This document shows positions 26,103 to 35,394 of a stretch of DNA of 64,000 nucleotides, piece after piece. Position numbers and translations under genes: made by a program. Each line of letters starts with the position of its first letter. Within the stretch, counting starts at the first letter, position 1. Origin of the DNA: Dehalococcoidia bacterium. GTDB taxonomy: Bacteria; Chloroflexota; Dehalococcoidia; Bin125. Location: contig JAJEJC010000001.1 of assembly GCA_022828105.1 (NCBI GenBank), positions 424,090 to 488,089 on the forward strand, in the 5' to 3' direction. The notes below the pieces were generated by a model. That model was not told the DNA's origin. It did no database searches and saw only the letters and a program-made list of their open reading frames with translations.

Positions 26103-27500
26103 ATGGTCCAATTGCGCAGTGCTCCGACCGCGATGCGGGAGCCCCGTCCGATTCCGGACCTGGACGGCGGCGCGCCTCTGCTCGGCCACCTCTGGGAGTT
26201 CCAGCGGGATCCTGTGGCGATGCTGGAGCGCGGCCGGCGCGAGTTGGGCGACCTGTACCAGTTCAAGCTTGGCCCCCGAGGGTTCGCGCTGTTCGCCGGA
26301 CCCGAAGCACACGACGCCTTCTTCAACGCGCCCGAAGACCAGCTCAACGCGAAGGCCGTCTATCAGTTCACGGTCCCCATCTTCGGTCGCGGCGTCGCCT
26401 ACGACGTCGCACCGCAGATCATGGACGAGCAGCTTGGCTTTCTCTATCCGGCGCTGCGCGAAGCCGCAATGCAAAAGTTCGCCCGGATCATGTTCGAGGA
26501 GACATCGCAACTGGCCGACTCGCTGGGCGACTCGGGAGCAATCGACCTGCCAGAGACGATGAACCAGTTGACGGTCAACATCGCCAGCCGCAGCCTGATC
26601 GGACAGGAAGTCCGCGACCAGGTGGACGCCGGCTTCGCCGATGCCTATCACGACTTGCAGAAGGGCATCAACACCCTGGGCTTCTTCCTGCCCCGCCTGC
26701 CCACTCCCGCGCATCGCAGCCGCGACCGGGCGCGCAGGCAGGTCGCCGATCTGTTCAGCGGAATCATGACCTCCCGCCGTCAGATTGAGGATGCCGCCGA
26801 CCGGCCGGACGACTTCATGCAGTCGCTCATGGAGGCCGCCTACAGCGACGGCCGCAGACTGAGCGAGGACGAGATCACCGGCATCCTGCTAACGGTCCTG
26901 TTCGCCGGCCAACATACGAGCGCCGTGCTCGCCACCTGGACCGGGCTCGAGCTGCTCAGGGCGACCGAGTATGTGGGCCGGGTCAGGGACGAAACGCGGG
27001 ATATCTACGGCGACGTTGGCGAGATGAGCCTTGAGGGTCTGAGACAACAGCTGACCATGGAGCACGCCGTGCGCGAGTGCGAGCGCCTGCATCCGCCGCT
27101 GATCATCCTGATTCGCAAGGTGCTCAAGCCGATGCCGTTCGGCGACTACGAGGTGCCGGCAGGCGCGCTGGCCATGGTCTCGCCCGCAGTGTCTCACCGA
27201 TTGCCGGAACTGTTCGCCGAGCCGGACCGCTTCAACCCCGACCGCTTCGCAGCACCGGCTCGCGAAGACAAGCAACATCCCTACGCGCTGATCGGGTTCG
27301 GCGGCGGCAAGCATCGATGCATGGGCAAGCACTTCGCCGAGATGCAGGTCAAGGCAATCTGGACGGTGCTGTTGGACCGCTTCGAGTTCGATATCGACAC
27401 CGAGTTTCCCTCACCCAACTACGGGAGTTGGGTGACGGGTCCCGTGACGCCCTGCAGGCTCCGTTACCGGCGCCGCGCGCAGGGAAGCGTGTTTCGGTGA
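26103..27500 (+). CDS. cyp51: Cytochrome P450 CYP51 (sterol 14-alpha-demethylase)
   Basis: 465 aa. CYP51-specific B'-helix motif AVYQFTVPIFGRGVAYD (about residues 83-99), I-helix FAGQHTSAVLATW (about 266-278), ExxR in VRECERLHPP and heme-binding FGGGKHRCMGKHFAE with the Cys thiolate. These go well beyond generic P450 features. It removes the 14-alpha-methyl of lanosterol-type sterols in three oxidations. No N-terminal TM anchor, as in bacterial CYP51s. The stop overlaps the GTG start of the SQE-OSC fusion (GTGA). Confidence 0.93.
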   Translation: MVQLRSAPTAMREPRPIPDLDGGAPLLGHLWEFQRDPVAMLERGRRELGDLYQFKLGPRGFALFAGPEAHDAFFNAPEDQLNAKAVYQFTVPIFGRGVAYDVAPQIMDEQLGFLYPALREAAMQKFARIMFEETSQLADSLGDSGAIDLPETMNQLTVNIASRSLIGQEVRDQVDAGFADAYHDLQKGINTLGFFLPRLPTPAHRSRDRARRQVADLFSGIMTSRRQIEDAADRPDDFMQSLMEAAYSDGRRLSEDEITGILLTVLFAGQHTSAVLATWTGLELLRATEYVGRVRDETRDIYGDVGEMSLEGLRQQLTMEHAVRECERLHPPLIILIRKVLKPMPFGDYEVPAGALAMVSPAVSHRLPELFAEPDRFNPDRFAAPAREDKQHPYALIGFGGGKHRCMGKHFAEMQVKAIWTVLLDRFEFDIDTEFPSPNYGSWVTGPVTPCRLRYRRRAQGSVFR

Positions 27501-30500
27501 CGGACGCTGACGCCGGCCGTTATGACGTGGCAATCGTCGGCGCCGGACCGGTAGGTAGCGTTTGCGCGATTGCCCACGCACGCAAGGGTTATCGAGTTGC
27601 GCTGTTCGAGGCCAATCCGGCGGCGTCTAACCGACTCGCCGGCGAGTGGCTCCATCCTCCCGCCGTGCAGGTGCTAAACGAACTCGGCATTTCGGTCGAA
27701 GGCGAGGTTCCGAGCACCTCGGGTGAAGGCTTCGCTGTGTTTCCCGAGGATGGTCGGGAACCGATCGTCCTGCCCTACGCCGATGGATCGCACAGCCTGG
27801 TCTGTGAACACACGGCCCTGGTCTCCCATTTGCGACAGGCTGCCGGAGACGAACCAGGAGTGGATCTGCGGGTCCACGCCCGGGTGCGCACCGTCGAGGA
27901 CGGCCAGATCACATTCACTCACAACGGCGTGGAACACTCCGTCGTCGCCGAGCGCATCGTCGGCGCGGATGGGCGATCCTCCGTTGTTCGGCGATCACTG
28001 GGCCTGGGCTCACAAACGAGAACCTGTTCGCGCATGATTGGGCTCACGCTGCGAGACGTGGAACTGCCGCTCGAAGGCTATGGCCACGTCGTCAGCGGAG
28101 CGCCAGGCCCGATGCTCATCTACCGCTTGAGCGAGGATCAGGTCCGGGCAGTCATCGACATCCCGCTCGACCTCGCTCCCAACGAGTGGAAGGGCCTGCT
28201 CTCGGACTCGTATGCCCGCTGGATTCCGGAGACGCTGCGCCCCGCGTTCATCGAAGCCTGGTCGGACGAGCGATTTCACACAGCCGTCAACGTTGTCAGC
28301 CCCCGTCTCACCTACGGCACCTCACGTCGAGTGCTGATCGGCGATGCGGCGGGACACTACCATCCACTGACCGCGACCGGGATGACGCTTGGTTTCGGCG
28401 ATGCGTTCGCGCTGGCCCAGGGCGAAGAGTTCGGCAACTTCCGCAACCATCGATTCGAGTCAACCCGCGTGCCCGAATTGCTGGCAATGGGACTCTACGA
28501 GGTGTTCGCCGATCAGCGGGCTGAAGGGACCGCGCTCCGACAAGCTATGTACAACCGCTGGCGGGCAAACGCTGTGGTGCGTGGACGCACCATGCGGCTG
28601 CTCGGCTGCGAGGACACCTCGATTCGCAGTCTGAGTCGCGAGTTCTCGACCACGGTGCTCTGGGCACTCTGGGCGAGAGTCCCAAAGTCGCTCAAAACAA
28701 GTGCCTGGCGCGACTATCGCGAGGTCGCCTGGGGAATGAGCAATCGCCTGGCCTGGCTGCTGCGGGCCGCGTGGCACCTGTACAACGTGAGACGGGCAGG
28801 CGGGACGGGAGCCGAACGCCCAACCGAGGCGCTGGCCAGGGCATTCCTGACCTCGATGCCCTCCGGATCATCGGCCCCGCCTCGAACCGAACCGCGCGTT
28901 GAGGCCGATCTGGACCCACCCGATGCAAGTTCTGCGTTACAGCGTGCCGCCGTTCGGCTGCTGGACCTCCAGACCGAGGACGGCGGCTGGGAAGGCGAGA
29001 TGGTCTGGTGCCCGATGATCACGGCGCAGTGGGTGCTGCTCCAGCACATCCTCGGACGCCCGATCGCCCCCGACCGCCAAGGCCGCCTGCTGCGCTACTT
29101 CGAACAGTCCCGCCTGCCCGACGGGCAGTGGGGTCTGCACGATCACTCCTCGCCGCATCTGTTTGTCACGACGCTGGTCTACGTCGCCTCGCGCTTGCTC
29201 GGAGTCGAGCGCGACGATCCGCTGATCGCGCCGGCGCTCCGCTTCATCCAGGCCGAAGGGACGCTCGGCATCCCGAGTTGGGGTAAGTTCTGGCTGTCCG
29301 TGCTCAATCTGTACGAATGGGACGGACTCCACCCCGTGCTGCCCGAGTTGTGGAGTCTGCCGCGCCGGTTCCCACTGCATCCCTCGAACTGGTACTGCCA
29401 CACGCGGCTGATTTACATGGCTATGTCCGCAATCTTCGCACGCCGCTTCCAGGCGCCCCTGACGCCGCTGATCGAGTCCTTGCGCGAGGAACTGTATCCC
29501 CAGGGCTACGCGGCCATCGATTTCCCCGCCGCCCGCAGCCGACTGCGGACGGCCGACCTGTTCGCTAAGCCGACCGTCTGGCTGCGCCTCCTGTACCGAG
29601 GGGCGCAGCTTGTGCAGCGTTTCCACGTCAAGCGTCTGCGCGAGCGGTCCGTCAATGCGATGACCGAGCAGATCAAGTGGGAGCTGAACACCACCGACCA
29701 CACCAGCATCTCGCCGGTCAGCGGACTGCTCAACATCCTTGCGCTGTGGCTGCACGATCCGGAGGACGCCGACGGTCAACGCGCGCTAGAGCAGGCCGAC
29801 AAGTGGTTCTGGGAAGACGAGGAACGCGGCGCGCGGTTGACCGGCGCGAGAAGCGCTTCCTGGGATACCGGGTTCGCGCTCCAGGCGCTAGCGTCCGCCG
29901 GCCACGTCGACGGCGTGCCCGGCGCGCTAGAGCGCGGCGCTGCGTACCTGCGCGAGCAGCAGATCCCTGCCAGCTTCCCCGGATTTCGCGAGGCTTACCG
30001 CAACGATCCGCAGGGCGGCTGGTGTTTCGCCGAGCGCTGGCACGGCTGGCCCGTGTCCGACTGCACGGCCGAAGCCGCGCTCGGCATTATCGCCGCCGAG
30101 CGAGCCGCCGACCACAGGTCCGGCGACAATCAACCGCTGCGGGACGCCGTACACTTCATGCTGCGCGCCCAGAATTCCGACGGCGGCTTCGGCAGCTACG
30201 AGGCGCAGCGCTCGCGCTTCGATCTCGAACGAATCAATCCCGCCGAGATGTTCGGCGAATCGATGACCGAGCATTCGTATGTCGAGTGCGCCGCCTCGTG
30301 CATGGCGGCGATCGTCGCCTGCCGCGAACACGCCCCGCAGGTCGTCGATGCAGACGCCGAGCGCGCCCTCGCGCGAGCCGACGCCTGGCTGCGCCGCACC
30401 CAGTTCGATGATGGTTCATGGCGAGGCGTCTGGGGGGTGCAGTACATCTACGGGACGTTCTTCGGAATCCGAGGCCTGATCGCCGGCGGCGCACAACCCG

Positions 30501-30868
30501 GAGACCCGGCCCTCCGCGCCGCTTGCCGCTGGCTGCTGGATCGCCAGCGCGAAGACGGCGGCTGGGGCGAGCACCACAGCGGCTGCCTGAGCCGGCAATA
30601 TGTCCCGCACGACGAGAGCCAGGTGATCCAGACCGCCTGGGCGCTGATCGCCCTGCTCGAAGCGGGCGACGAACACTGGAGCGCCATCGCCCGAGGCGCA
30701 GGATTCCTCGTCGACAATCAATGCGGGGACGGCGGCTGGCCGAGGCAAGACATGGCCGGCGTTTTTTTTCGCACCGCGCTGCTCGACTACGTCCTCTACC
30801 GCCAGTACTTCCCGTTGCATGCGCTCGGACTCTACGAAGCTCGACGCACCGCCCAACACGCTCGCTAG
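27497..30868 (+). CDS. Squalene epoxidase-oxidosqualene cyclase fusion protein
   Basis: 1123 aa in one uninterrupted frame from GTG 27497. Residues 1 to about 425 are a squalene-epoxidase-like FAD monooxygenase: GAGPVGS dinucleotide motif (about 15-21), DGRSSVVRRSLG, and GDAAGHYHPLTATGMTLGF. A low-complexity linker (about 430-478; SGSSAPPRTEP) follows. Residues about 479-1123 are an oxidosqualene cyclase: several QW motifs (DGQWGLHD, DGGFGSYE, DDGSWRGVWG, DGGWGEHH, DGGWPRQD) and the catalytic VSDCTAEA with D855, not the DxDD of squalene-hopene cyclases. It would epoxidise squalene and cyclise the product to a protosterol. No Shine-Dalgarno precedes an internal ATG. It closes the sterol operon. 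Confidence 0.93.
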   Translation: MTDADAGRYDVAIVGAGPVGSVCAIAHARKGYRVALFEANPAASNRLAGEWLHPPAVQVLNELGISVEGEVPSTSGEGFAVFPEDGREPIVLPYADGSHSLVCEHTALVSHLRQAAGDEPGVDLRVHARVRTVEDGQITFTHNGVEHSVVAERIVGADGRSSVVRRSLGLGSQTRTCSRMIGLTLRDVELPLEGYGHVVSGAPGPMLIYRLSEDQVRAVIDIPLDLAPNEWKGLLSDSYARWIPETLRPAFIEAWSDERFHTAVNVVSPRLTYGTSRRVLIGDAAGHYHPLTATGMTLGFGDAFALAQGEEFGNFRNHRFESTRVPELLAMGLYEVFADQRAEGTALRQAMYNRWRANAVVRGRTMRLLGCEDTSIRSLSREFSTTVLWALWARVPKSLKTSAWRDYREVAWGMSNRLAWLLRAAWHLYNVRRAGGTGAERPTEALARAFLTSMPSGSSAPPRTEPRVEADLDPPDASSALQRAAVRLLDLQTEDGGWEGEMVWCPMITAQWVLLQHILGRPIAPDRQGRLLRYFEQSRLPDGQWGLHDHSSPHLFVTTLVYVASRLLGVERDDPLIAPALRFIQAEGTLGIPSWGKFWLSVLNLYEWDGLHPVLPELWSLPRRFPLHPSNWYCHTRLIYMAMSAIFARRFQAPLTPLIESLREELYPQGYAAIDFPAARSRLRTADLFAKPTVWLRLLYRGAQLVQRFHVKRLRERSVNAMTEQIKWELNTTDHTSISPVSGLLNILALWLHDPEDADGQRALEQADKWFWEDEERGARLTGARSASWDTGFALQALASAGHVDGVPGALERGAAYLREQQIPASFPGFREAYRNDPQGGWCFAERWHGWPVSDCTAEAALGIIAAERAADHRSGDNQPLRDAVHFMLRAQNSDGGFGSYEAQRSRFDLERINPAEMFGESMTEHSYVECAASCMAAIVACREHAPQVVDADAERALARADAWLRRTQFDDGSWRGVWGVQYIYGTFFGIRGLIAGGAQPGDPALRAACRWLLDRQREDGGWGEHHSGCLSRQYVPHDESQVIQTAWALIALLEAGDEHWSAIARGAGFLVDNQCGDGGWPRQDMAGVFFRTALLDYVLYRQYFPLHALGLYEARRTAQHAR

Positions 30869-30895
30869 TCTCTACTGCTTGGCGTCAACCAGGTC

Positions 30896-31825
30896 CTAGC
30901 GGCCGGTGATGGAGCGCAGCGCGAAGAGCGCGTTGGAAGGCCGCTCGGCGATCCGCCGCATCAGGTATGGATACCAACGCTCGCCGTAGGGAATGCTCAT
31001 CCGCAGCCGCTCGCCGCGTGCGCGCATTGCCGCGCCCAGCTCCGGCCGCACGCCGTACAGCATCTGAAACTCCCAGTAACCGATCGTCGGCTCGGTCTCG
31101 GCCAGACGGCGCGCCGCGGCATGCAGGACCGGGTCATGCGTGGCCACGCCGACATCGGCTCCCGCCCGCCAGAGCTGCTCCAGCAGCCCGGAGTACGCCC
31201 GACGGATTGGCCCGGCGCCTCTGTGCGCGACCCGACTCGATTCGCTGTAGGCGCCCTTGGTCAGACGCACCCGCGCGATGCCCTCGTCGATCAGCGCCTG
31301 CGCATCCTCCGGCGTGCGCCGCAGATAGCTCTGCAACGCAACGCCGGTCAGCTCCGACCGCGCCGCCGCAGTCCGATACAGCGCCAGTGTCGCGTCGACG
31401 GTGCCCGACACCTCCATGTCGAGCTCGACCCGCACGCCGTGCGCTGCGGCCGTCTCGACGATCGCCAGCAACCCACGCTCGGCCGTTTCGTATGAAATGC
31501 CCAGCCCCAGCAGCGTCGGCTTGACGCCCATCCGCGCGTCCAGGCCGGACGTGTCGCCGACGGCCGCCGCGAGCGCACAGTACTCGGCGACCGCCTGCTC
31601 CGCATCGGTCGGATCAGTCACTTCCTCGCCCAGGAACGAGAACTTCGCATTCGCGCCCTGCAATCCGTCGGCGTTTTGCGACAATCCCCGCGCGAGCGCC
31701 AACGCGTCGTGGCGGGTGTCGCCGGCGACAAAGCGCCGCACCAAGAGTCGTTCGAATCCGCCCGCGCGAGCGGCCCGCTCCGCCCAATCCTGTTTCGACA
31801 GCCAGATCAGTCCCGACCGAAGCAT
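30896..31825 (-). CDS. Proline dehydrogenase
   Basis: 309 aa FAD enzyme oxidising proline to pyrroline-5-carboxylate, a TIM barrel of monofunctional bacterial ProDH size. Signatures: KPTLLGLGIS, VELDMEVSGT, GVALQSYLRRTPED, RLTKGAYSES, ATHDP, EFQMLYGVRPEL and IPYGERWYPYLMRR. ATG 31825 has GGAGG six nt upstream. No P5C dehydrogenase is adjacent. The 3' end faces the sterol operon across 27 bp. Confidence 0.92.
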   Translation of the reverse strand: MLRSGLIWLSKQDWAERAARAGGFERLLVRRFVAGDTRHDALALARGLSQNADGLQGANAKFSFLGEEVTDPTDAEQAVAEYCALAAAVGDTSGLDARMGVKPTLLGLGISYETAERGLLAIVETAAAHGVRVELDMEVSGTVDATLALYRTAAARSELTGVALQSYLRRTPEDAQALIDEGIARVRLTKGAYSESSRVAHRGAGPIRRAYSGLLEQLWRAGADVGVATHDPVLHAAARRLAETEPTIGYWEFQMLYGVRPELGAAMRARGERLRMSIPYGERWYPYLMRRIAERPSNALFALRSITGR

Positions 31826-31871
31826 CGTCGCCTCCGTTGCCAGACGCGCAGCGTAACAGCGACCGAACAGA

Positions 31872-33299
31872 TCAGGAGCGGACGGGCGCTGCAATGGATG
31901 CAGGCAGCCGGAGCGAGACGGTCGTGCCCTGGCCCGGTCCTTCGCTGGCCGCCTCGACCGAGCCGCCATGCGCTTCGACGATGGCGCGGGTGATCGCGAG
32001 CCCCAGCCCGGTGCCCTGCACGCCTCGATGCCGAGCCTGTTGCGTGCGGTAGAAGCGATCGAAGATGTGCGGCAGGTCAGACGGATCAATGCCGATGCCA
32101 TCGTCAACGACCGAGATGGCGACGCCCTCGTCCGCGCCGCTGCGGACGTTGAGCACGACGCTTCCGCCGGGATCGACGCTGCTGATGGCGTTGCCGACCA
32201 GATTTCCGAGCGCCTGGCTGATCCGGCCGCGATCACACATGATTTCAGGCAGCCCCTCCACCGCCTGCAACGAGAGCCGGACCTGGCGCGTCTGGGCCTG
32301 CGGCTGCCAGCGTTCCAGTTCGGCATTCAGGAGAGCGTCGAGAGTGACGGTTTCGAAGTTGAGCTGCAACTCGCCGCGGTCGGTCTCGGCGAGCCAGTCG
32401 AGGTCCGTGACGAGACCACGCAAGCGTTCGACTTCCTGGATGATGTGCTCGGACGCGGCGTCGGACGAGTGCAGGCCGTCGCGCAGCCCGGCAGCCTCCA
32501 GTTGGATCACGCTGAGCGGCGTGTTCAGCTCATGCGACACGTCGTTAACCAACTGCCGACGCAGCTCGCGCTGCGTCTCGAGGGTCGAACTCATTCGGTT
32601 GAAGGCGTCGCTCATCCGGCCGAGTTCATCGGACGTCGAGACCTGCAGCCGGGCCAGGTCTCCCCGGGCGACGGCTTGCGTCGCCTCGGTCAACGCACGT
32701 ACCGGCGCGGTGATGCGCGTGGACAACCAGACGGCGAAGAGGATCGCGGCTCCGACCGTGACCAAGCCGCCGATCAGGATGATGGTCAGCAGCGTGCTCA
32801 GGAATCCATCCGACTCGGTCGACAACAGTTCGCGATTGACGTCGACGTAGACATGGCCGGCCGGTTGATTGGAAGCCGCCGCCGGTATCGGCTCGCGATG
32901 CCCGTCCAGACTCGCCCCGCTGCTTCCCGGAGCGAGCTGACCGAAGCTGTCCAGCACGATGCTGCCCTGGGCGTCGACGATGACGATGCGGACGGGGTCC
33001 TGGTGGAGGATCTCGATGTGGTTCTCCTCGCCAGACCCGGACCGTTCCCGCTGGACCGCCTGGCCGTAGGCGTAGCCGGCCTGTTCGAGGACGGTGTCGG
33101 CTGTCTGCCATCCGCCCGCCTCGGCGTGGGCCCGGCTCAGGCTCTGGGCCAGACGGGCCGCTTCATCTTCGCCGATCTGCTCGACGAAGACGCCGAGCCG
33201 GGACTCGGTAGCGAAGTAGGCCACCAGGGAGCTGACAATCACGGTGGCCAGGACCATGACGATGGTTGCCGCGACGATCCGTTGGCGCAGCGACATCAT
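31872..33299 (-). CDS. Sensor histidine kinase (HAMP, HisKA, HATPase)
   Basis: 475 aa. N-terminal TM (about residues 9-29), extracytoplasmic sensor, second TM (about 168-190), HAMP, then H-box DVSHELNTPL with the phospho-accepting His, N-box NLVGNAISSVD, G1 DDGIGIDPSDL and G2 GTGLGLAITRA. Its start overlaps the stop of the response regulator by ATGA, so they form one unit. The extracytoplasmic domain has no recognised ligand type. The signal sensed is unknown. Confidence 0.93.
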   Translation of the reverse strand: MMSLRQRIVAATIVMVLATVIVSSLVAYFATESRLGVFVEQIGEDEAARLAQSLSRAHAEAGGWQTADTVLEQAGYAYGQAVQRERSGSGEENHIEILHQDPVRIVIVDAQGSIVLDSFGQLAPGSSGASLDGHREPIPAAASNQPAGHVYVDVNRELLSTESDGFLSTLLTIILIGGLVTVGAAILFAVWLSTRITAPVRALTEATQAVARGDLARLQVSTSDELGRMSDAFNRMSSTLETQRELRRQLVNDVSHELNTPLSVIQLEAAGLRDGLHSSDAASEHIIQEVERLRGLVTDLDWLAETDRGELQLNFETVTLDALLNAELERWQPQAQTRQVRLSLQAVEGLPEIMCDRGRISQALGNLVGNAISSVDPGGSVVLNVRSGADEGVAISVVDDGIGIDPSDLPHIFDRFYRTQQARHRGVQGTGLGLAITRAIVEAHGGSVEAASEGPGQGTTVSLRLPASIAAPVRS

Positions 33300-33979
33300 T
33301 CATCCTCCGCAACGAATCGATAGCCGGCCCCATAGACGGTCTCGATCGGTTGCGAACCTGCGCTTGCGCTGGCGATCCGCTTGCGCAGGCGCGCCACCTG
33401 ACTGTCGATGGCGCGGTCGAAGCCGTCGAAATCGTGCGGGAAGGTCAACGAGATCAACTGGTCGCGGCTCAGCACCTGATTTGGATGCCGCATGAAGGTC
33501 GCGAGCAGGGCGATCTGCGCCTGGCTCAGCTCAACGGGCTCGCCATTGACGGTGACGCTGGCGGTCGTTTCGTTGAGGCTGATCGCGCCGCTGGTCAGCA
33601 CCTGTTGCACCTTGCCTTTGACCCGGCGCAACACCGCCTCCGAGCGGGCGATCACCTCGCGCGGATCGAACGGCTTGACGATGTAGTCGTCGGCGCCGCT
33701 GTCGAGTCCGATGATGCGCTGCGCCGGCGCTTCCCTGGCCGTCAGCATGATGATCGGCACATCGGACTCGCGGCGCAGAATCCTGCACAAGTCGACGCCG
33801 TCCAGCCGGGGCAGCGTCAGGTCGAGGATGACCAGGTCGGGCGTCGTGCGCCTGGCGGCGTCGAGACCTGTCTGACCGTCATGCGCGACCTCGGCTGAAT
33901 ATCCGGCTTGCTCAAAGTAGAGTCGCACCCACTCGGCGATCCTCGTGTCGTCTTCAATGATCAGTACATTGCCGCTCAT
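33296..33979 (-). CDS. OmpR-family response regulator
   Basis: 227 aa. Receiver domain with IIEDD, phospho-accepting Asp in LVILDLTLPR (about residue 54) and Lys in YIVKPFDPRE, followed by an OmpR/PhoB winged helix (SQAQIALLATFMRHPNQVLSRDQL). Co-transcribed with the kinase just downstream. It is divergently placed from nothing obvious: the Ser/Glu-rich lipoprotein upstream is on the same strand and could be a target, but no operator is visible. Confidence 0.95.
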   Translation of the reverse strand: MSGNVLIIEDDTRIAEWVRLYFEQAGYSAEVAHDGQTGLDAARRTTPDLVILDLTLPRLDGVDLCRILRRESDVPIIMLTAREAPAQRIIGLDSGADDYIVKPFDPREVIARSEAVLRRVKGKVQQVLTSGAISLNETTASVTVNGEPVELSQAQIALLATFMRHPNQVLSRDQLISLTFPHDFDGFDRAIDSQVARLRKRIASASAGSQPIETVYGAGYRFVAEDE

Positions 33980-34102
33980 GGTCGTTCCTGGGGGAGATCA
34001 AGCCAGGACGCGGCGCCTCCCGTTGGCGCCGCGTCCCGAGAGTGGGAACTGTGTGGATGCTATCCCTCGCAGCTCCGACTCACGCGCTCTGCCAACAACG
34101 AG

Positions 34103-35272
34103 CTACTCGTGCCCGCCGTTGCCGTGCTCGCCGCCGGATTCGCCGGAGGACTCACGTCCCTCGCCCGACTCGCCGGAGGACTCACGGCCTTCACCCGACT
34201 CGCCTGACTCGCCGCCTTCGCTCGAGTGCGGTTGTGGGCCGGGGCCGCCGCACACGAACACTTCGAGGTGGACGACGTAGCCGTCGAACGAGACGCCGGC
34301 GAGTGACGGCTCGCTGTCGACCGAGATGCTGGTCGAGACCTGCTGCCCGGGAGCGAGGTCGCCGATCACGTCCGGTCCCAGCTCGCCGACGGTCCGCGTG
34401 CCGGACTTCAGGTGCGGCTCGGACTGCACGAAGCACAGCGTTTCGCCGGTGGTGTTGCGGACGGTCGTGTGCATCGTGCCCGTGGCCTGGTCGAAGCTGG
34501 CCTCGACCGCCATGCCGCCGAGCACACCAGTCCAGGTCTCGTCGAGCGGCGTGATTGGGCTGGACATCTCGGCTTCGCGACTCTCGCCGCCGCCTTCGCT
34601 GCCCTCACTGCCGCCTTCGCCGCCGGCGCCGTGTTCGGCGCCGCCTTCGCTGCCTTCGCCGCCGCCTTCGCCACCGCCGAATTCGGCGTGGGTCGTCCAT
34701 GCGGTGAACGACTCCGGCGTGGACGGCAGTACGATGTCCAGCGTCTCGCCCGGGGCGAGATCGGTCGGCGTCGTCGGCCCGAGCTCCGCTCCGTTGTCGA
34801 GGTGGATCTCAACCCGCACCCTGGTCAGGACGCTGTTGGAGACGTTCTCGACGCTGCCTCGGAAGGAGTTCGACGCGTCGTCGTACTTGAGCACCAGTCG
34901 CGCGCCGTTGCGGACCTCATCGAACGTGGCGTCCGCTGCGAGCGAGTTGGCGCCGATCGCCTCGCCGCCGTTGGACTCGCCCGACTCGCCGCCGCGCTCG
35001 TTGCCCTCGTTGTGCTGGCCGCCCTCGCCGCTTTCGCCGGCCTGGCTGCCGTGCTCGCCGCCGGACTCGCGGCCCTGTTCGCTGTTGCCGTTGTGTTCTC
35101 CTCTCGAACGGTCTTCCGCTCGCTCCGACGTCTCCTGGTGGGCGACGGCGGACTCGGTGGCCCCTCGGTCGTCGGAGCCGGTCGCGCATCCGATCAGGAC
35201 TGCGCCTCCAACCATTGCTCCCACGATTGGTCCGACCAGGACCGTCTTCTTCAGCAGCTTCGCGAGTGTCAT
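34103..35272 (-). CDS. Lipoprotein with two beta-sandwich-like domains and Gly/Glu/Ser-rich linkers
   Basis: 389 aa. The lipobox VLIGCATG places the acylated Cys near residue 29. The mature chain is Gly/Glu/Ser/His-rich (about 40-110), then a domain of about 90 residues (LVLKYDDASNSFRGSVENVS, LAPGETLDIVLPS), a second acidic low-complexity linker, a second similar domain (VRNTTGETLCF, LAPGQQVSTSISV) and a repetitive C-terminal tail of ESGEGRESS units. The domains resemble FxLYD/Ig-like surface modules. The charge and repeats suggest cell-envelope or metal/matrix interaction, but no function is proved. Confidence 0.75.
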   Translation of the reverse strand: MTLAKLLKKTVLVGPIVGAMVGGAVLIGCATGSDDRGATESAVAHQETSERAEDRSRGEHNGNSEQGRESGGEHGSQAGESGEGGQHNEGNERGGESGESNGGEAIGANSLAADATFDEVRNGARLVLKYDDASNSFRGSVENVSNSVLTRVRVEIHLDNGAELGPTTPTDLAPGETLDIVLPSTPESFTAWTTHAEFGGGEGGGEGSEGGAEHGAGGEGGSEGSEGGGESREAEMSSPITPLDETWTGVLGGMAVEASFDQATGTMHTTVRNTTGETLCFVQSEPHLKSGTRTVGELGPDVIGDLAPGQQVSTSISVDSEPSLAGVSFDGYVVHLEVFVCGGPGPQPHSSEGGESGESGEGRESSGESGEGRESSGESGGEHGNGGHE

Positions 35273-35394
35273 TGCGCTCTCCTTTCATGAGATTGCTGCG
35301 TTGACACTCAAGATGACGGGGAAATGTGGCCGAATTGTGTCGTCCGAGAGCGGATTGCTCCCCTTGGGAAACTTGCACGGAAGTACACAAACAA

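Noticed and set aside
28931-30868. Squalene-hopene cyclase (hopanoid) interpretation
   Set aside because: The catalytic motif is VSDCTAE, typical of oxidosqualene cyclases, not DxDD; CYP51 and squalene epoxidase are adjacent.
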